Assembly: GCF_001522545.3 (NCBI RefSeq)
Contig: NC_031770.1
Location: 85,847,594-85,911,593, forward strand
DNA: 64,000 nt
Direction of reading: 5' to 3'
Source of the DNA: Parus major
Taxonomy: Eukaryota; Chordata; Aves; Passeriformes; Paridae
The translations under genes and the position numbers were made by a program. Under the pieces are notes generated by a model, which saw only the letters and a program-made list of their open reading frames with translations, made no database searches and was not told the DNA's origin. Of this stretch, positions 23,866 to 36,050 are shown piece by piece. How positions within the stretch are numbered: the stretch's first letter is position 1; each line of letters starts with the position of its first letter.

Positions 23866-25280
23866 TGTTCAAATACTTCTTAAGTTTTATTAACTTTCAA
23901 AAATATTTGGATTGAGAGGATTCGTACTCAACCTAAAAATAATATTTTATTCTCTTTTGTGCTCTGGGTATGCTAGGTTTATTCTATTACTCTTTTAAAT
24001 TTCTTTTATTAACATAAGCCCACAAACTTTGTTTTCTAAATTTCAAGAGTTTGAAAACTTATGATAGTAAAATATTAACTTGATGAATAATTCAGAGTAG
24101 AAAGAAGTGGTAGAAGTCATAAAGTCACATTTTGAACTCTAGCTTTGTGGTTGAATAACATGACCTTTCACATTCGAAACCATGATTTATGTTTAATCTG
24201 TAGTCCTCTAGGAAATTAATTTGGCCCATAGTCTATGCCAGGGACCTGTTTCATAATCTTAAAAGATATTAACTGTAAAACACCCTATGCTATTGAGACA
24301 GATTTTTTATAAAAAATCCAGTATGATGCAATTTTCTTTATAGACTAGAAATAGCAATTATAGTATTATTGGCAAAACATTTGGAGGGCAATAGAAATTA
24401 GAGACATTGGACACAACTGATAGCTGGCTAAGTTAATGTAATTAAATTAGTCCTTGACAAGTCACTAAGTAGGTCACAAGGCAGTAGAGGATGAAGGACA
24501 ACCTATGCAGCTAATTCAGGCCCTCTGACGTACTAGCACAGGAACTTCTGCTCCATACTGCTCTCCCTGCACCCTGACAGATAATAAAAGAGAAATTGGT
24601 GCTTTTCTCTATTCACATGAGAAATAACGGTATGCAGCTATAATTCTTGAGAGCTATGGAAAAGTTCTGGCCGCCCCTGGAATCAGGATGAGCATGCAGG
24701 AAGTTAGTTCAAGCATTCTACCTCAGTTCTATAGCTAGTGTTGGCTACACTAGTTATTAGCTATTCAGTATTCAGTAATTAATTTGCCAGGACAATGATG
24801 AAATTCAGAGATGGAAGCACTGAGACACAAAGTTACTAAGGTTATCTAGTGAATAAAGCATGATGAGCAATGACTTAAAAATAAATTATGAAGTAACTTG
24901 AATTTCATTAATTACCTTTAAAAAAAAAACAGTTACAAGATAGGAGATGAGGTCAATTTCTAGAATAGTCAAACTTCTGAGATAACTGTCTGCATTAACT
25001 GCACAGTTAATTTAAACAAATTCACCTTAAATGATAAGATTTCAAACATGTAAATTCAAAGGAGGTAAATCTTACAGCTAATATTAAAGGGATTCATGAA
25101 GAATGTGAGTAGTCATCTTCAGCTCTAATTTTTAGGCAATATATAAGTTTGGGGGGAGGTTTTTGTCTGTTTTTGCATGTTTAAGATGAATGGATGGGAA
25201 AAAAAAATAGCTCTGTAAAAGTCCCAAATGTCCTCTTTATAGTGAGGGGCCAGAAGGTCTGAAATTAAAGCTGTTTTATA
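23866..25280. other. AT-rich non-coding DNA
   Basis: No gene or repeat recognised apart from short A/T runs. Confidence 0.55.
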
Positions 25281-26290
25281 GAGTCACAGAATCATTATGT
25301 TGGAAAAGACCACTGGGACCACCAAGTCCAGTCTTTCACTGCTCACCACCTTGTCAACTAGACCACAGCACTAAGTGCCACATCCAGTAATTTCTTGAAC
25401 ACTTCCAGGGAGGTCAACTCCACTCCTGGGCAGTCCATTCTAATGTTTAACAACCCTTCCTATGAAGAAACTCCTGATGTCCAGCCTGACCCTTCCCTAG
25501 CACAGCTGGAGGCTGTCCCTCACCACTCACTGGTTGTCTGGTAGAAGAGTCTGATCCCCACCTTGCTGCACCCTCCTTTCAGGGAGTTTTAGAGTGATAA
25601 TGTTACTCCTGAGCCTCCTTTTCTCCAGGCTAAACACCTCCAGCTTCCTCAGCCTCTCCTCACAGGACTTGTGCCTCAGACCCTTCCCCAGCTCCACTGC
25701 CCTCCTCTGGACTTGCTCCAGCCCTTCAATGTCATTCTTGGTGAGGGGCTCAGAACTGAGTGCAGGATTTGAGGTGTGGCCTCACCAGTGCCAAGCACAG
25801 AGGGACAATCACACACTTGCTGACACAGGCCAGGATGCCACTGGCCTTCCTGGCCACCTGGGCACACACTGGCTCACGTTCAGCTGCTGTGCCTGGTACC
25901 CCCAGGTCCTTTTCTGCTGAGTCCCTTTCCAGCCACTCTGCCCCCAGCCCGTAGCACTGCAGGGAGTTGTTGTGACCCAAGTGCTGGACCTGACACTTGC
26001 TGGTTTTAAACCTCATACAATGGGTCTTGGCCCATCAATCCAGCCTGGCCAGATGCTCCTGTAGAGCCTTCCTGCTTTTCAGCAGATCAACATCCTGCCC
26101 AGCCTAGTGTCATTAGCAAACTGACTGAAAGTGCACACAATCCCTTTATACATATTATCAGAAAAGATATTAAACATGCCCGTTTTCAATACTGAGCCCT
26201 AGAGAGCACCAGCTTTGACTGGCCTCCCTTGGATTTAACTCCATTCACCACCACCCTCTGGGCCTGGCCATACAGCCATATTTTTAACTG
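25281..26290 (-). mobile_element. CR1 LINE copy of about 1 kb, antisense, best preserved in the window
   Basis: The plus strand starts at the element's 3' end (GAGTCACAGAATCATTATG, then GGAAAAGACCACTGGGACCACCAAGTCCA). It proceeds without an obvious large gap through the 3' region, the ORF2 C-terminus and part of the reverse transcriptase, ending near TGGGCCTGGCCATACAGCCA (about 26260-26280). CR1 is a non-LTR retrotransposon whose ORF2 encodes endonuclease and reverse transcriptase. Copies are nearly always 5'-truncated, as here: about 1 kb of a roughly 4.5 kb element. It is less decayed than the other copies, hence probably one of the younger insertions. No intact ORF2, so immobile. Confidence 0.95.
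25750..26016 (-). pseudogene. CR1 ORF2 reverse-transcriptase fragment
   Basis: An 88-codon open frame on the minus strand corresponds to the region just after the catalytic core of CR1 ORF2. Recognisable landmarks in order are a K-C-Q-V-Q-H-L-G segment near residue 7, an S-A-E-K-D-L-G-V block near residue 33, a run of alternating small and hydrophobic residues, and A-L-V-R-P-H-L near residue 76. These are conserved landmarks of avian CR1 ORF2. The frame is open only over this stretch; the catalytic motif upstream and the C-terminus are missing or shifted. It is a fossil, not a functional gene. Confidence 0.85.
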
Positions 26291-29200
26291 ACTTAATCAA
26301 GATTAAAGAACAAAACATGAAACTCTTGAGAATGAACTCTTTGCAACATACCTAACAATCCTAATTTAACTCAACCAGAAACTACTTTGCCTCTACTAAA
26401 ACAAATATTTTGCAAAATATAGGAATAAATAACATATTTATTATTTTAACAAGTACATTCTTATTTTGTAACATCACTTAAAAATGTTAACCTCAATGCA
26501 ATGAGTGATACATAGTACACTGACTAATAAACCTACTTGGAGTGAGTGATTTCCTGCTTGGAAATGCCAGCTATAAACTAACCATTTCCATTCAGAATAA
26601 AAACCCAAATTTATTTTTTCACCTTAGAATTTTAAAAAATCATATCTTTCCCAGAATTAATATCTGGGGTTATTTTTGGATGTCACCACCTTTCTATTCA
26701 TCCAAAGAACGTTGTACTTACTCTTTGCTTTACTAATGGGTATTTAGAATCCAAAATAAAATATAAAAAAGTAAATACTTCTATGAATCATCAAATCTAG
26801 AAAGACCATATTAAGCCATTTGACAGAGTCCTGGAGTAGATGCCTAAATTGAGTGAATCACTGTTTCTTCCTTATCCCCAATTATAATATTGCAGGGAAA
26901 AGCAGGACTGTAATGAGATGAGGAAGGAAATAAAATAAAAAAAGTTAAAAAATGGAAAGAAAACAAGCAAAGATTAAGCCTTGCTTCTAGAATTCTAAGT
27001 ATTAATAAACACTACTGTTTTCTACTCATTTTCTGATCCTGAATCTTCCATTCATTGAAGTGATTAGGTACTCAGTAAATTAGTTAGTCTAGTTCTTCAT
27101 TTTGCATATGATCAATTATCAGGTACCATGTCTTTTTACTTATTTTGATAGAATCCAGTGCAATATGGTAGAGTAATATTTGACCCCTATATATAATGCT
27201 ACAATAAATTAAAATAATGGAAAAAGGACAGCTATTTAGATGCTCGTGGTCAGATGTTTTCTAGATGTGTGTGATGTCAATCCAAATTCTGTCACCGATG
27301 CAATATGACATATGTCTCATCTGATTTTGCTGCAAATTATTTCAGTTTATTGTGCTGATAAGAGTACTCTGGCACGTTTCTCTGAGCTTTATTATTTCAT
27401 ACCTTGAGTACAGAAAACTCAAAGAAACTTTCTGCTTTGGAACTTAGGATTGCTTTCTTTGTTTCTCTGTTAATAGCTACTGGCATTTATTATCATTCAA
27501 AACCAGTATTTTTGTTACTTCTGAGTACACCTACCCTAAGACTGCATAGAAAAAGTGATCTGTGATACAAAACAGACTTAACTATAAACAAATAAAAAAA
27601 AGCACATAACTTGTCTCACTCCTACACTATCATTCCCTGTCTGTATACACCTACAGATTCATACAGGTATTCTAAAAGTTGTGAATACTGTGGATAGTTT
27701 TGAGAAGAATAAAAAAATCCAAATATAGCACCTACTTCCAGAGATACAATATTAATTTCAGAATTAATGGACAACATTTACAAAGCTGTCATAAATCTTC
27801 ACAGTAGCAATTGAACCCCAGGAAGAATCTGTTGCAAATGAAATTCTGATTTTCAGGAAATAGTAAGACACAATGCAGACTGCTGAATTCTGTCTTCTAG
27901 ACTAAATGGCTATGCTTAAATAAATGCAGAATAGGCTCATATCAAATCTCCCATTTGAATTTCACCACTTGTTCGACTTGATCTTGTGAAAGCAATGCAA
28001 TCTATTTGCATGTACAGCTGTAATTCATTGTACTTGATGTTTCTTCTCTTTTTAAAACCCCAAAGCCTCAGTGTTCTTGTACACAGCATTCCAACAGAAG
28101 ACTTGATTTCACTTATGTATTCCTTTCTGCAGTACTGTTTTATAAGGTAGCGGTAGACAGAGATAAAATTCACTAAAGAGTTTAATTAGGTAGAAATTTT
28201 AGATTAAGGAAAACATTTTTCCTATGGATAAATATCTATTTGCCTGAGAAGCACCCTTGCAAGAAGATGAACGACTCATTATTGCTTGTAAGCATATTCC
28301 AAGTTGAAGGTGTTTTCTGTGCTTACTGTTCACAGACAGAGTAAAAGATAATCTGGATAGAAAACAAGAAAATATTTTTTTGTGTGATAATGGTAATACA
28401 CCTATAATTCTTTTATTAAAAAGGTGGCATCATACTGCTGCAGAAGCAGGGCTCTATTTTCTTGATAGGCACTCTAAAATCTTACATTACTCTGTTCCAA
28501 ATTGAAACATATAGGGAATTTGTTACAGCTAGATCACACCATTTTTTTCAGTAAAAAACTAAACCCTGTATACAATTACAGAGGGCAATAAAATGTACTG
28601 TTGTAAGATCAATGAGGTTTGAGATGACTATATTCTCATAAGCTAGAGGAGGCAATCAGTATGATAATTAGAGCATGTTAATTACTCTCCACTAGCAACA
28701 AAAAATGCAAATTATATACAGCAGGAAATTAATAGCAGTTAATGCTCAATATTGCATGACTTTTCCATTAAGTATAATAAGAAAAGTTGTTAAATTATAG
28801 AAAATAAGAATAATGAAATTGTAATATTAAAGAGTCTTAGGTTTCCATTTTGGCTGTGGAGGGAATCATTAGGAAGTTTTCTGAGGATGTGATACTGTCC
28901 ATACAGGTTAGGCACACCTCTGCAGTACACTGGGGAAATCTTTACGCATTGTTTTATTTACAGTAGGTAGAACAAGACTGAGTATTCTGGCTCAGCTGGA
29001 AGCAGTACAATAATATGTTCTGAATAATAACTGTCCTGTAAAACAGTTCAAAATTGTCATCCCTCCCCCCGCCCTTGTTTAGGTTTATTTTTGGCGCTAG
29101 ATTGAAGTTGTTTATGATGGAGTTTTTTTGAGAACAAACTAAAAAGAGTTAATAAAATTCTGACCCTTGGAATTCTTTAAAACCAAAGATTGTAGTCTGT

Positions 29201-30571
29201 TTTTGAATTACAACTTTTACCAGCACAAGAAAAAAGGTCATGGTAAAATTGTATGATTGATTTTTAAAGAATATTCTGAGGACTCTAGGCAATGTTATTG
29301 AAACAGTGGCACTGTCAAAATTTATTGTCAATGACCAGTGAGTAATAGAAAGGAAATACTGACTTTTTAATCAGTTGGGTGGGTTTGTTTTTTTAAATGA
29401 GGGACAGTCCTCCATGCCTATTACAGGCATGTTTTATGAAGCATTAAATCAATTCACAATTTCCCAAAGAATTCAACAAGCTTTTGATTATGATCATTGA
29501 CCTTTTAATTTAGGTTCATGAAACCAATCTAAAATATATCCATCATTGACACAATGATGTGTCATTGTCCATTTGTCCATTTGTCATTTGTCCAAGGTAA
29601 ATGAACATTTTACAAGAGCTTAAAATATGGATAAAAAAACATAGACTTGGATACATATCTTAAAACAACTACTTCTCTTTGGATAAAAAAACAAAACAAC
29701 CTACACACAGTTTGAGTTTTCATTGCATTACATTATGTTTTTTAAATAATTGGATTTCCTAGTGCCTTAATATTCTCAGGTAGCTGTTGGCATTCCAGTA
29801 AATTGTCCAATTTAAGACATCTACAGTAATGTTTTTAGGGGTTTATGTATGCAATAAGTGTCTTAAAGTCCTATAATCACAGAAGCAATGTAACTGAAAT
29901 TTTTAAAAAGCATTTTCTTGTTTCTAGATTACAACAGAGCCTGTGCCTGCCTCATTGCTGTTTTCCTTTTTCTTGTTATCATGAATAATTGTTTGAGTTA
30001 GATAAGAGAGATAAAAAATAGGTGGTAGTGTTTGTGTCTTGCTTTCATATGTATTTGTTTGGTTGGGTTGTTTTCCCCCCCTCCCCATGGGTGTTCCAAC
30101 TTTTCCAGAAAAATGGCCCACTTCAGATGGATTCCTGATAAAAGCAGAACAAATTTTCTTGGTAGATGGGCTGACTTGACCAAAGAGAAGAGAATACTCA
30201 GTAAAGGAATTTGGCACAAAATCAAGATATCAAAATTAATTAGGACATGTGTTGTAGAAAAAATTATTTAACTATTTGTTGGCCTAAATTGTTAAGCAAG
30301 AATAATTAAACAAAGACTTTTTATAAACATCAGTTCAGAAGAACTAAAATTTGAAACTAAAATTAATATGACTGGAATGATGAAGCATTAATAAAATTGT
30401 ATCTACTGACATAAAAAAAAAATGTTTATAATATACTGATTTAATATACCAAAAAGAAAAATTGATAACAAGTAGTAAAAACAAACAAAAAAAATCAAGA
30501 TTTATAACACTCAAGGCAAACCAACATAACTAAAATACTTCTGCAGTATAGTTGAAGACCACCACAAGCAG
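26291..30571. other. AT-rich unique stretch
   Basis: Over 4 kb without a recognised repeat or gene. The frame at 27937-28173 (minus) has no known motif. The block 28640-28765 contains an exact ATGCAAAT octamer (28705-28712) in non-repetitive DNA and is listed as a possible regulatory element. A C-rich patch lies at 29065-29076. A cluster of short TCCATTTG / TCATTTG direct repeats lies at 29568-29594. Confidence 0.5.
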
Positions 30572-31114
30572 TGAGTGGATGCTGGCCAGCAGCTAAGCTC
30601 CACACAACTGCTGGCTAACTCCCTCACCCCACCAAGGTGTGGGGGAGACAATAGGAAAAGCAAAGGAGAGAAAACTTGTGGGTCATAAGAATAGTTTCAT
30701 AAGTTAAGAGAAAGAACAAAAAAAACAAAGGAAGCCCAGGTGAGGCAAGGGCACTTGCTCAAAACCCTCACATGAAGACCTACACCCCGCCAATCTCCAA
30801 GAAACAGCTAAAGTCCCCCAAAAAACTATGTTGAGTTTTTATTACTGAGCATGATATATGTCATGGAATATCCCTTTGGTGAACTCAGATCACCTGTTCT
30901 GTCTGTGTCCCCTCCTAGCTTCTTAATGATTCCAGCCTACGCTCTGGGGAGGCTGTGTGAGCAAGAGAAAACCTTGACACTGAGCAAATGCTGCTCAGAA
31001 ACAGCCAAAACATTGGTGTGTAATCAGCACTGTTTAAGTCACAAATCCAAAACCAGCAGTATATGGCCTGTTAGGAAAAAAAATAACTCCATCCCAGCCA
31101 GAGCCAGTGAAACA
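30572..31114 (-). mobile_element. Solo LTR of an avian endogenous retrovirus, antisense
   Basis: The plus strand follows the reverse complement of the same LTR family as the copy at 41216-41801. Landmarks in order: CTGGCCAGCAGCTAAGC (30582), the C-rich CTCCCTCACCCCACCAAGG (about 30620), ACTGAGCATGATATATGTCATGGAATATCCC (about 30844), CCCCTCCTAGCTTCTTAATG, CAAAACATTGGTGTGTAATC, and TAACTCCATCCCAGCCAGAGCC at the end. Both LTR ends are present, nothing of the internal genes adjoins, and no exact flanking duplication was found. It is probably a solo LTR left by recombination between two LTRs. Many substitutions indicate age. The 141-codon plus frame at 30851-31276 runs antisense through it and is not a gene. 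Confidence 0.8.
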
Positions 31115-32260
31115 ACAAAAACAGAATTTAAAAAAATATCAAAAATCAAAACAATCTTAAAATATTCATTGGTTTATTTACCAGAGGAAAATGGCAGTGC
31201 TTTAAATATCAATGATAACAGAAAATGGAAGCATATAGTAAAATCAGATCTGTATATTTTCCCCAATGAGTACTGAAGATTATCCTTATATAACTAGGTA
31301 TAGCTAAATGAAAAAAAAAAAATTAACTATATTACATGAATGCTAACTATATTACAGTTATCAGGAAAGCATTTTGGTGGAGTAATCTGAAAGCAAACAT
31401 GTAAAGATGAACATTGTATTATCCTGGACGAGTGATAATTTGGAAACTGGATGTTTGATACACAATAACTTGAATTACCTGAGGCACAAACAGTTTGTGC
31501 TTTTAGATGGCATATCTACTCCATACATCCAAAGACAGAAGAAAACAGAAAAAAAAAAAAGGCTATACTTGCAAGATAGAACACCTTTCTTCATATGAAG
31601 AACTCTGTGAACATTGAGTAGGATGGATTTATAATATAAAGAAAAATTCTATAGCCGTCTGACAAAAAAGTAGCAGACCAAAAAAAAAAACTAACAGCAT
31701 CCATGGTATAGACTGAGGAGAGCTAAGTTGTATCAATGCTTGATACAAGAGCCTTAATTGCTAGTCCATACTTTAAACATCTTCGTGTCTAGAATGCACA
31801 GAATTCTCATTCTACTTTGATAATAAACAAAAGTATTGTTCTGAAACAGTTCATCTCTTTGAAATCATTAACTAACAAGTAATTTTCTCCTCTTTCTTTT
31901 CTCATTTGGGTGTTATTTAACATCGAAAAACAAAGTTGCAGCAATACTGGAATCTTGTTTGACATTCCATAACTGAAATTATTCAACCACAGAATTATTG
32001 GCACAATTTAGAACATTTGTAGATGAATACAAGCTGTTGCTAACTATACAATAGAATTTGTGCTTTCTGTTTTGCAATATCACTGCATTTCAGGTAGGAA
32101 ATTATTCTTAAGAAAACATTATTGCCACAAACTAAAAAAAATATTTTCCACTATATATACATTTCAAGTACTAGTACCATGAGTTCTCTGGCATTGTATC
32201 CACCTATAATTTACTTGTTCATATTGAAACCATTTAGATTGTACTGCGGAGTTAGGTTAT
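31115..32260. other. AT-rich non-coding DNA
   Basis: No gene recognised; A-runs at 31309-31322, 31548-31560 and 31680-31690. A short repeated AACTATATTACA word occurs twice near 31325-31357. Confidence 0.55.
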
Positions 32261-32660
32261 TGTGAAAGACTGGAGGAAGATCCTGACTCAAAACATTTCA
32301 GGCTCATGTGTGGGGAAAGGGGCAGGTCAGGCTTTGCCCTGGCAGGGCAATGCCCTGTTCCACACACCCGGCACCCCAGGGGCTGTGTCTCAGCCCTGCA
32401 GTGGGGACAAACCCTGGATGTGGGAAGCAATGGTCCACATCCTGACCCTGGAGCCCCTAACCCAGATCCTGAGAGGCAGAATGACCCGAAGTCCACATGG
32501 GGGAATGGCCCAGGAAAGCCAAAGGGTACTTAAGCCAGAGCATGAGGTCTTGATCTTACCTCCTCTTGGCTTTTAAATCAGCTAAAACAATACTGGAGTC
32601 ATGGGTGGTAGCTATATTTGCTCTTTTCTGTATCTCTTCTCGCCTTCTCAAAGTCTGAGT
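32261..32660 (+). mobile_element. Probable LTR-like repeat, GC-rich, plus orientation
   Basis: A sharply bounded GC-rich block in AT-rich DNA starting with TGTGAAAGAC at 32261. It includes a G/C-rich U3-like part, a TATA-like GGGTACTTAAGC at about 32525, then CATGAGGTCTTGATCTTACC about 25 bases on, and a pyrimidine-rich end near CTCTTCTCGCCTTCTC. This layout resembles a passerine LTR with a decayed TATA box. No polyadenylation hexamer, right-hand boundary or target-site duplication could be fixed. The overlapping frames on both strands (32257-32496, 32262-32576, 32306-32533) are composition effects. Confidence 0.45.
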
Positions 32661-34303
32661 AACTTAAAATTGGATGAATTGGAGTTTGCTAAGTGAATAC
32701 TTTGTGAAATACTTTATTTTGATTGAATGTTGCTTTAAACGTCTGCAAAAGTTCCTTTATTTTCTGAAGTTTCCCAGTAAGGTTTTTGTTGCTTTGACCT
32801 CTTAAGGAACATCTTGTTTGGTACATAAAAGAATCTCAAGCAATTTTAAGACCTTTATTGAGCAAGCTCTGGGGCCTTACAGTTAGCCATCCACATTAAT
32901 CAGAGTTTTCTGGTAGTTGTTTTACAGGGTACAGATGCAGCACATAGATTTTGGAAAATCCAACATGCCCCATACAAATAGCTTTTCCTTAAGTAAGTGC
33001 ATCTACGTTGAGTACACTTGAAAAATACGAATATGAATGATGTTTAGAAGCCTTAAGCATACATTTACTTTGTAATTTAGAATTCTGTTTAGAATAAAAA
33101 TAAATTCCAATGAGATCTTATAACAAAAAATATCCTCCTTACTGAATGACTGCTGTTGATTTACCAATTAAATGCTAGGAATACTGTAGAATGAAAAGAA
33201 AATTGTTGAAAAGAAAAATTCATAGAGTAACATATTGTTACTTTGTAGGGGAGGAGAAAGAATGTTAATAAGAGAAATGGCAGAGAAATACAGACATTTT
33301 GAAATTACATATCACCAGATAAGACTGAAATAGCACAGTTTTGTTGTAAATATGCAGCTTCTTTATACCTATCAAACACATGCATCTGGAAAAGAAGAAA
33401 AAAAGAGATAATAAGAATATGGTTAAGAAGAGGTCTAAGAATGAATACAAATAAAACATTTAAATAATACTCTTATTCTTTCAGTCTGTGAGAAATGATC
33501 TGTCCATAGATTGTTTTGCTTCAGTTGTACTGAAAATTAATGTCTGAGCTTCAGCAGAATTCTCTGGAAGTTCAGATCAAACTTAAAATTCTATTTCATA
33601 TTATTTTAAAAGTGTTTTTAATTCATGCTTTCTACTGTCATCAGTTTTCAGAGACACATACCTAAGTATAGCCAGGACTTCCAAACTATCATAAAACAAT
33701 ATGAGGACAAAAATTATGTTGACAATAAAGAAATGAGGAATTGATGCATGTGTCTATACAGCAATCACTATGAAGGATTTTAAAAGACATGCAGTAATTC
33801 AATATCATGATAGCTGTTTAAAGAGCAAATATAATGATATTGCAGAAGTCAATAACTAGGTACTTGTTATTCTTCATTTATAATATACTATCATTAATGA
33901 CAGTTGGGGTACCTAGCAATACATGAAAGGATACTGATTTTCAGATTTAACTAATATGTCCTAATCAATCCATGGTTCCAATGATTCATTTTCAGCTGCC
34001 TATCTATCATCTGGTGGTTTGTTGTCTCTCTATCTGAAAGAAGGCCTTATATATGAATCATCTTGTATTTATTATTGTACATATGTTCCTCTTAATACTG
34101 GAGAATAAAGGATTAGTCTCTATTGAAATGGGGTTCATATCACTTTTCTTTATATTTAATTAATTTTATTTAATTTCCTAGAGTCAATAAAAGAATACCA
34201 TAGATACGATGTGTTAGAACACTACAATGACATATAGACACAGAACCTGACTCTGCACTAACAGAATTGTGAGAACTGTCCAGGTCTGGGTAAACATTCT
34301 GAC
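32661..34303. other. AT-rich non-coding DNA
   Basis: No gene, repeat or RNA recognised. Confidence 0.55.
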
Positions 34304-34860
34304 CATAGAAGTACAGAATAGTTCAAGTGAGAAGGGAACTCAGTAGTTTTCTAGCCCAATCTCCTGCTCCAAACAAGGACAGCCATGGGGTCAAACCAGG
34401 AAGCTCCAAGCTTTATCCAACTGAATGTAGAAAAAATCCAGATATGGATGCTGCACAATATCTCTGGGCAATTTCCTCTGCTGTTGGACCATACTCGTGG
34501 AAAAAAATATGTTCTCTTTGTACCCAGTCTGAATAGGTTCTGCTGCATTTTAAAACTCTTCTCTTGTCTTTCTGCTCTGCAACGCTACTGACACCCCATC
34601 TACCTTGTCCCATATACATCAGGTGCTTCTCTAACATACCCGCAAAGCCTTTTCTTTCCCAGGCAGAACAAGATCATCTTCCTCAGTATTCCCTCACAGG
34701 TCAAGTACTCCAAGGCACAAGCATCCTGGTGGCCTCTGCTAAAGTCACTCAAGTATAGCAATATCTTGCTTGTTTTGGAGAAAACAGAGTATTTTCAATT
34801 GTATTGGAAACAGTAACCTAGATGTGGTCTATTGAGTGCCTAATAATACATTTAATAAAA
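34304..34860 (-). mobile_element. Old CR1 LINE copy, antisense
   Basis: Starts with CATAGAAGTACAGAATAGTTCAAG followed by GAAGGGAACTCAGTAGTTTTCTAGCCCAATCTCCTGCTCC (the CR1 tail of an older subfamily, reversed). It continues through ATATCTCTGGGCAATTTCC, the TTTTAAAACTCTTCTCTTG segment, TCCCTCACAGGTCAAGTACTCCA, GGTGGCCTCTGCT, and CCTAGATGTGGTCTATTGAG. The order agrees with the CR1 3' region. Divergence is high. Several frames on both strands over it (34327-34536, 34351-34548, 34413-34637, 34564-34758) are by-products. Confidence 0.8.
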
Positions 34861-35590
34861 CCCACATCTCAATCCTTTGTGTGAGCTGTGCAACATTTGT
34901 CTAACAGCTAAATATTCCCCAATGACTCCATGTAGAAGCTCTGAAAAGAAAACCAGAAGACTACTTCTAAAAGTTAAATATTAAAATTAAATATTAGTAA
35001 AATTTCTTCTAAAAGAAATAGGAAAGCACCAGGAGTTTTTGAGATACTTTAATTTCACTTTTAATTATGTCAGAAAGTTCTTTCCAAAGTCTTAATGTAA
35101 ACAGGCCAAAAATAAGGTAAAAGAGGCATGGTTTGGCCATACCTAATAACTCATCTTCATTTCAATTCATGTATGCAAATCTTCACTTCTGGTGCAGAAA
35201 AAAACCCAGAACTAATTCAGGATGCATTCACACAGATAATGTTATAAACCTGTCTCAGGTCTTGCCTGTATTCTGCAGGCAGACCGCTCCCACTTAGTCT
35301 CGAAAAAGAACAAGGAATGAATTGTGGAATAAGAATTTAAAGACTGCTCATGAGATGATGAACTCTATGAAATACAGCTTCAAATGATACTGGTGAAAAA
35401 CACTTCCTTCTGTGTGACTAGGTATGACATTTTATGCTCCAAATCTTGTTATATGCAAAAGTAGAACACAGTGTATATATGTGGAACAAATAACTTATTA
35501 ACCTAATTATAATCTTAACAACTCAATGAAAATACAGACTTTTTTACAGAAATACTATGAGACTGGAATCCATTTGTGTTTAAGGTTGTT
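34861..35590. other. AT-rich non-coding DNA
   Basis: Nothing recognised beyond A/T runs. Confidence 0.5.
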
Positions 35591-35643
35591 TTACTTGATG
35601 ATCTCAGTGGTCTTTTCCAACGTAGTTAATTCTCTGATTCTGT
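35591..35643 (+). mobile_element. CR1 LINE 3'-end scrap, sense
   Basis: TTACTTGATGATCTCAGTGG followed by TCTTTTCCAACGTAGTTAATTCTCTGATTCTGT: the terminal 50 bases of a sense CR1, including the remains of its ATTCTGTG-type tail. Nothing upstream is recognisably CR1. Confidence 0.7.
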
Positions 35644-35659
35644 TGACAATTTCAGAAAA

Positions 35660-36050
35660 AGAGGTGAGGGTGGCACATGGAGCTGCCAGCATCCTGCCTT
35701 CTTCAGTGGGCGAGGCATGATGGTGGGTGGAACCTTCGCCTCTGGCCTTGGTTATTCTTGGGTATATCTTTAAAAATGTTCTCATCCATTTGGCATCCTC
35801 CTCCTGGTCTGCCAGCTGAAGTTCTTCCAGTCCCATGCACACAAAGGGCTATGCCTTGTCAGGCAGTGATGGAGGGGGTGTCACCCCTTCCCCAGTGGGG
35901 CCACCCCAGGGCTGAAGCTGGAGCAGGGGAGGCAGCAGCCACTGGCCCAACTCAGGAGTTAAACCAGTGACACCCAGATGAGGCCATGGCAACACTGAGC
36001 CCCCAGGCTGCCAGGTTAACACACAGCAGAGCCATCCCCTTAACAGGCAG
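35660..36050. other. GC-rich patch, unassigned
   Basis: A clearly GC-richer block in AT-rich surroundings, immediately after a CR1 tail. It includes GGGGGTGTCACCCCTTCCCC (about 35875) and a CAGCAGCCACTGG stretch. Frames on both strands (35591-35842 minus, 35677-35970 plus) have no recognisable domains. By composition it is probably another old transposon or LTR piece, but no family was recognised. Confidence 0.35.

Noticed and set aside
30851..31276. 141-codon plus frame
   Set aside because: It crosses the right half of an antisense LTR into flanking A-rich DNA; the peptide is a composition effect.
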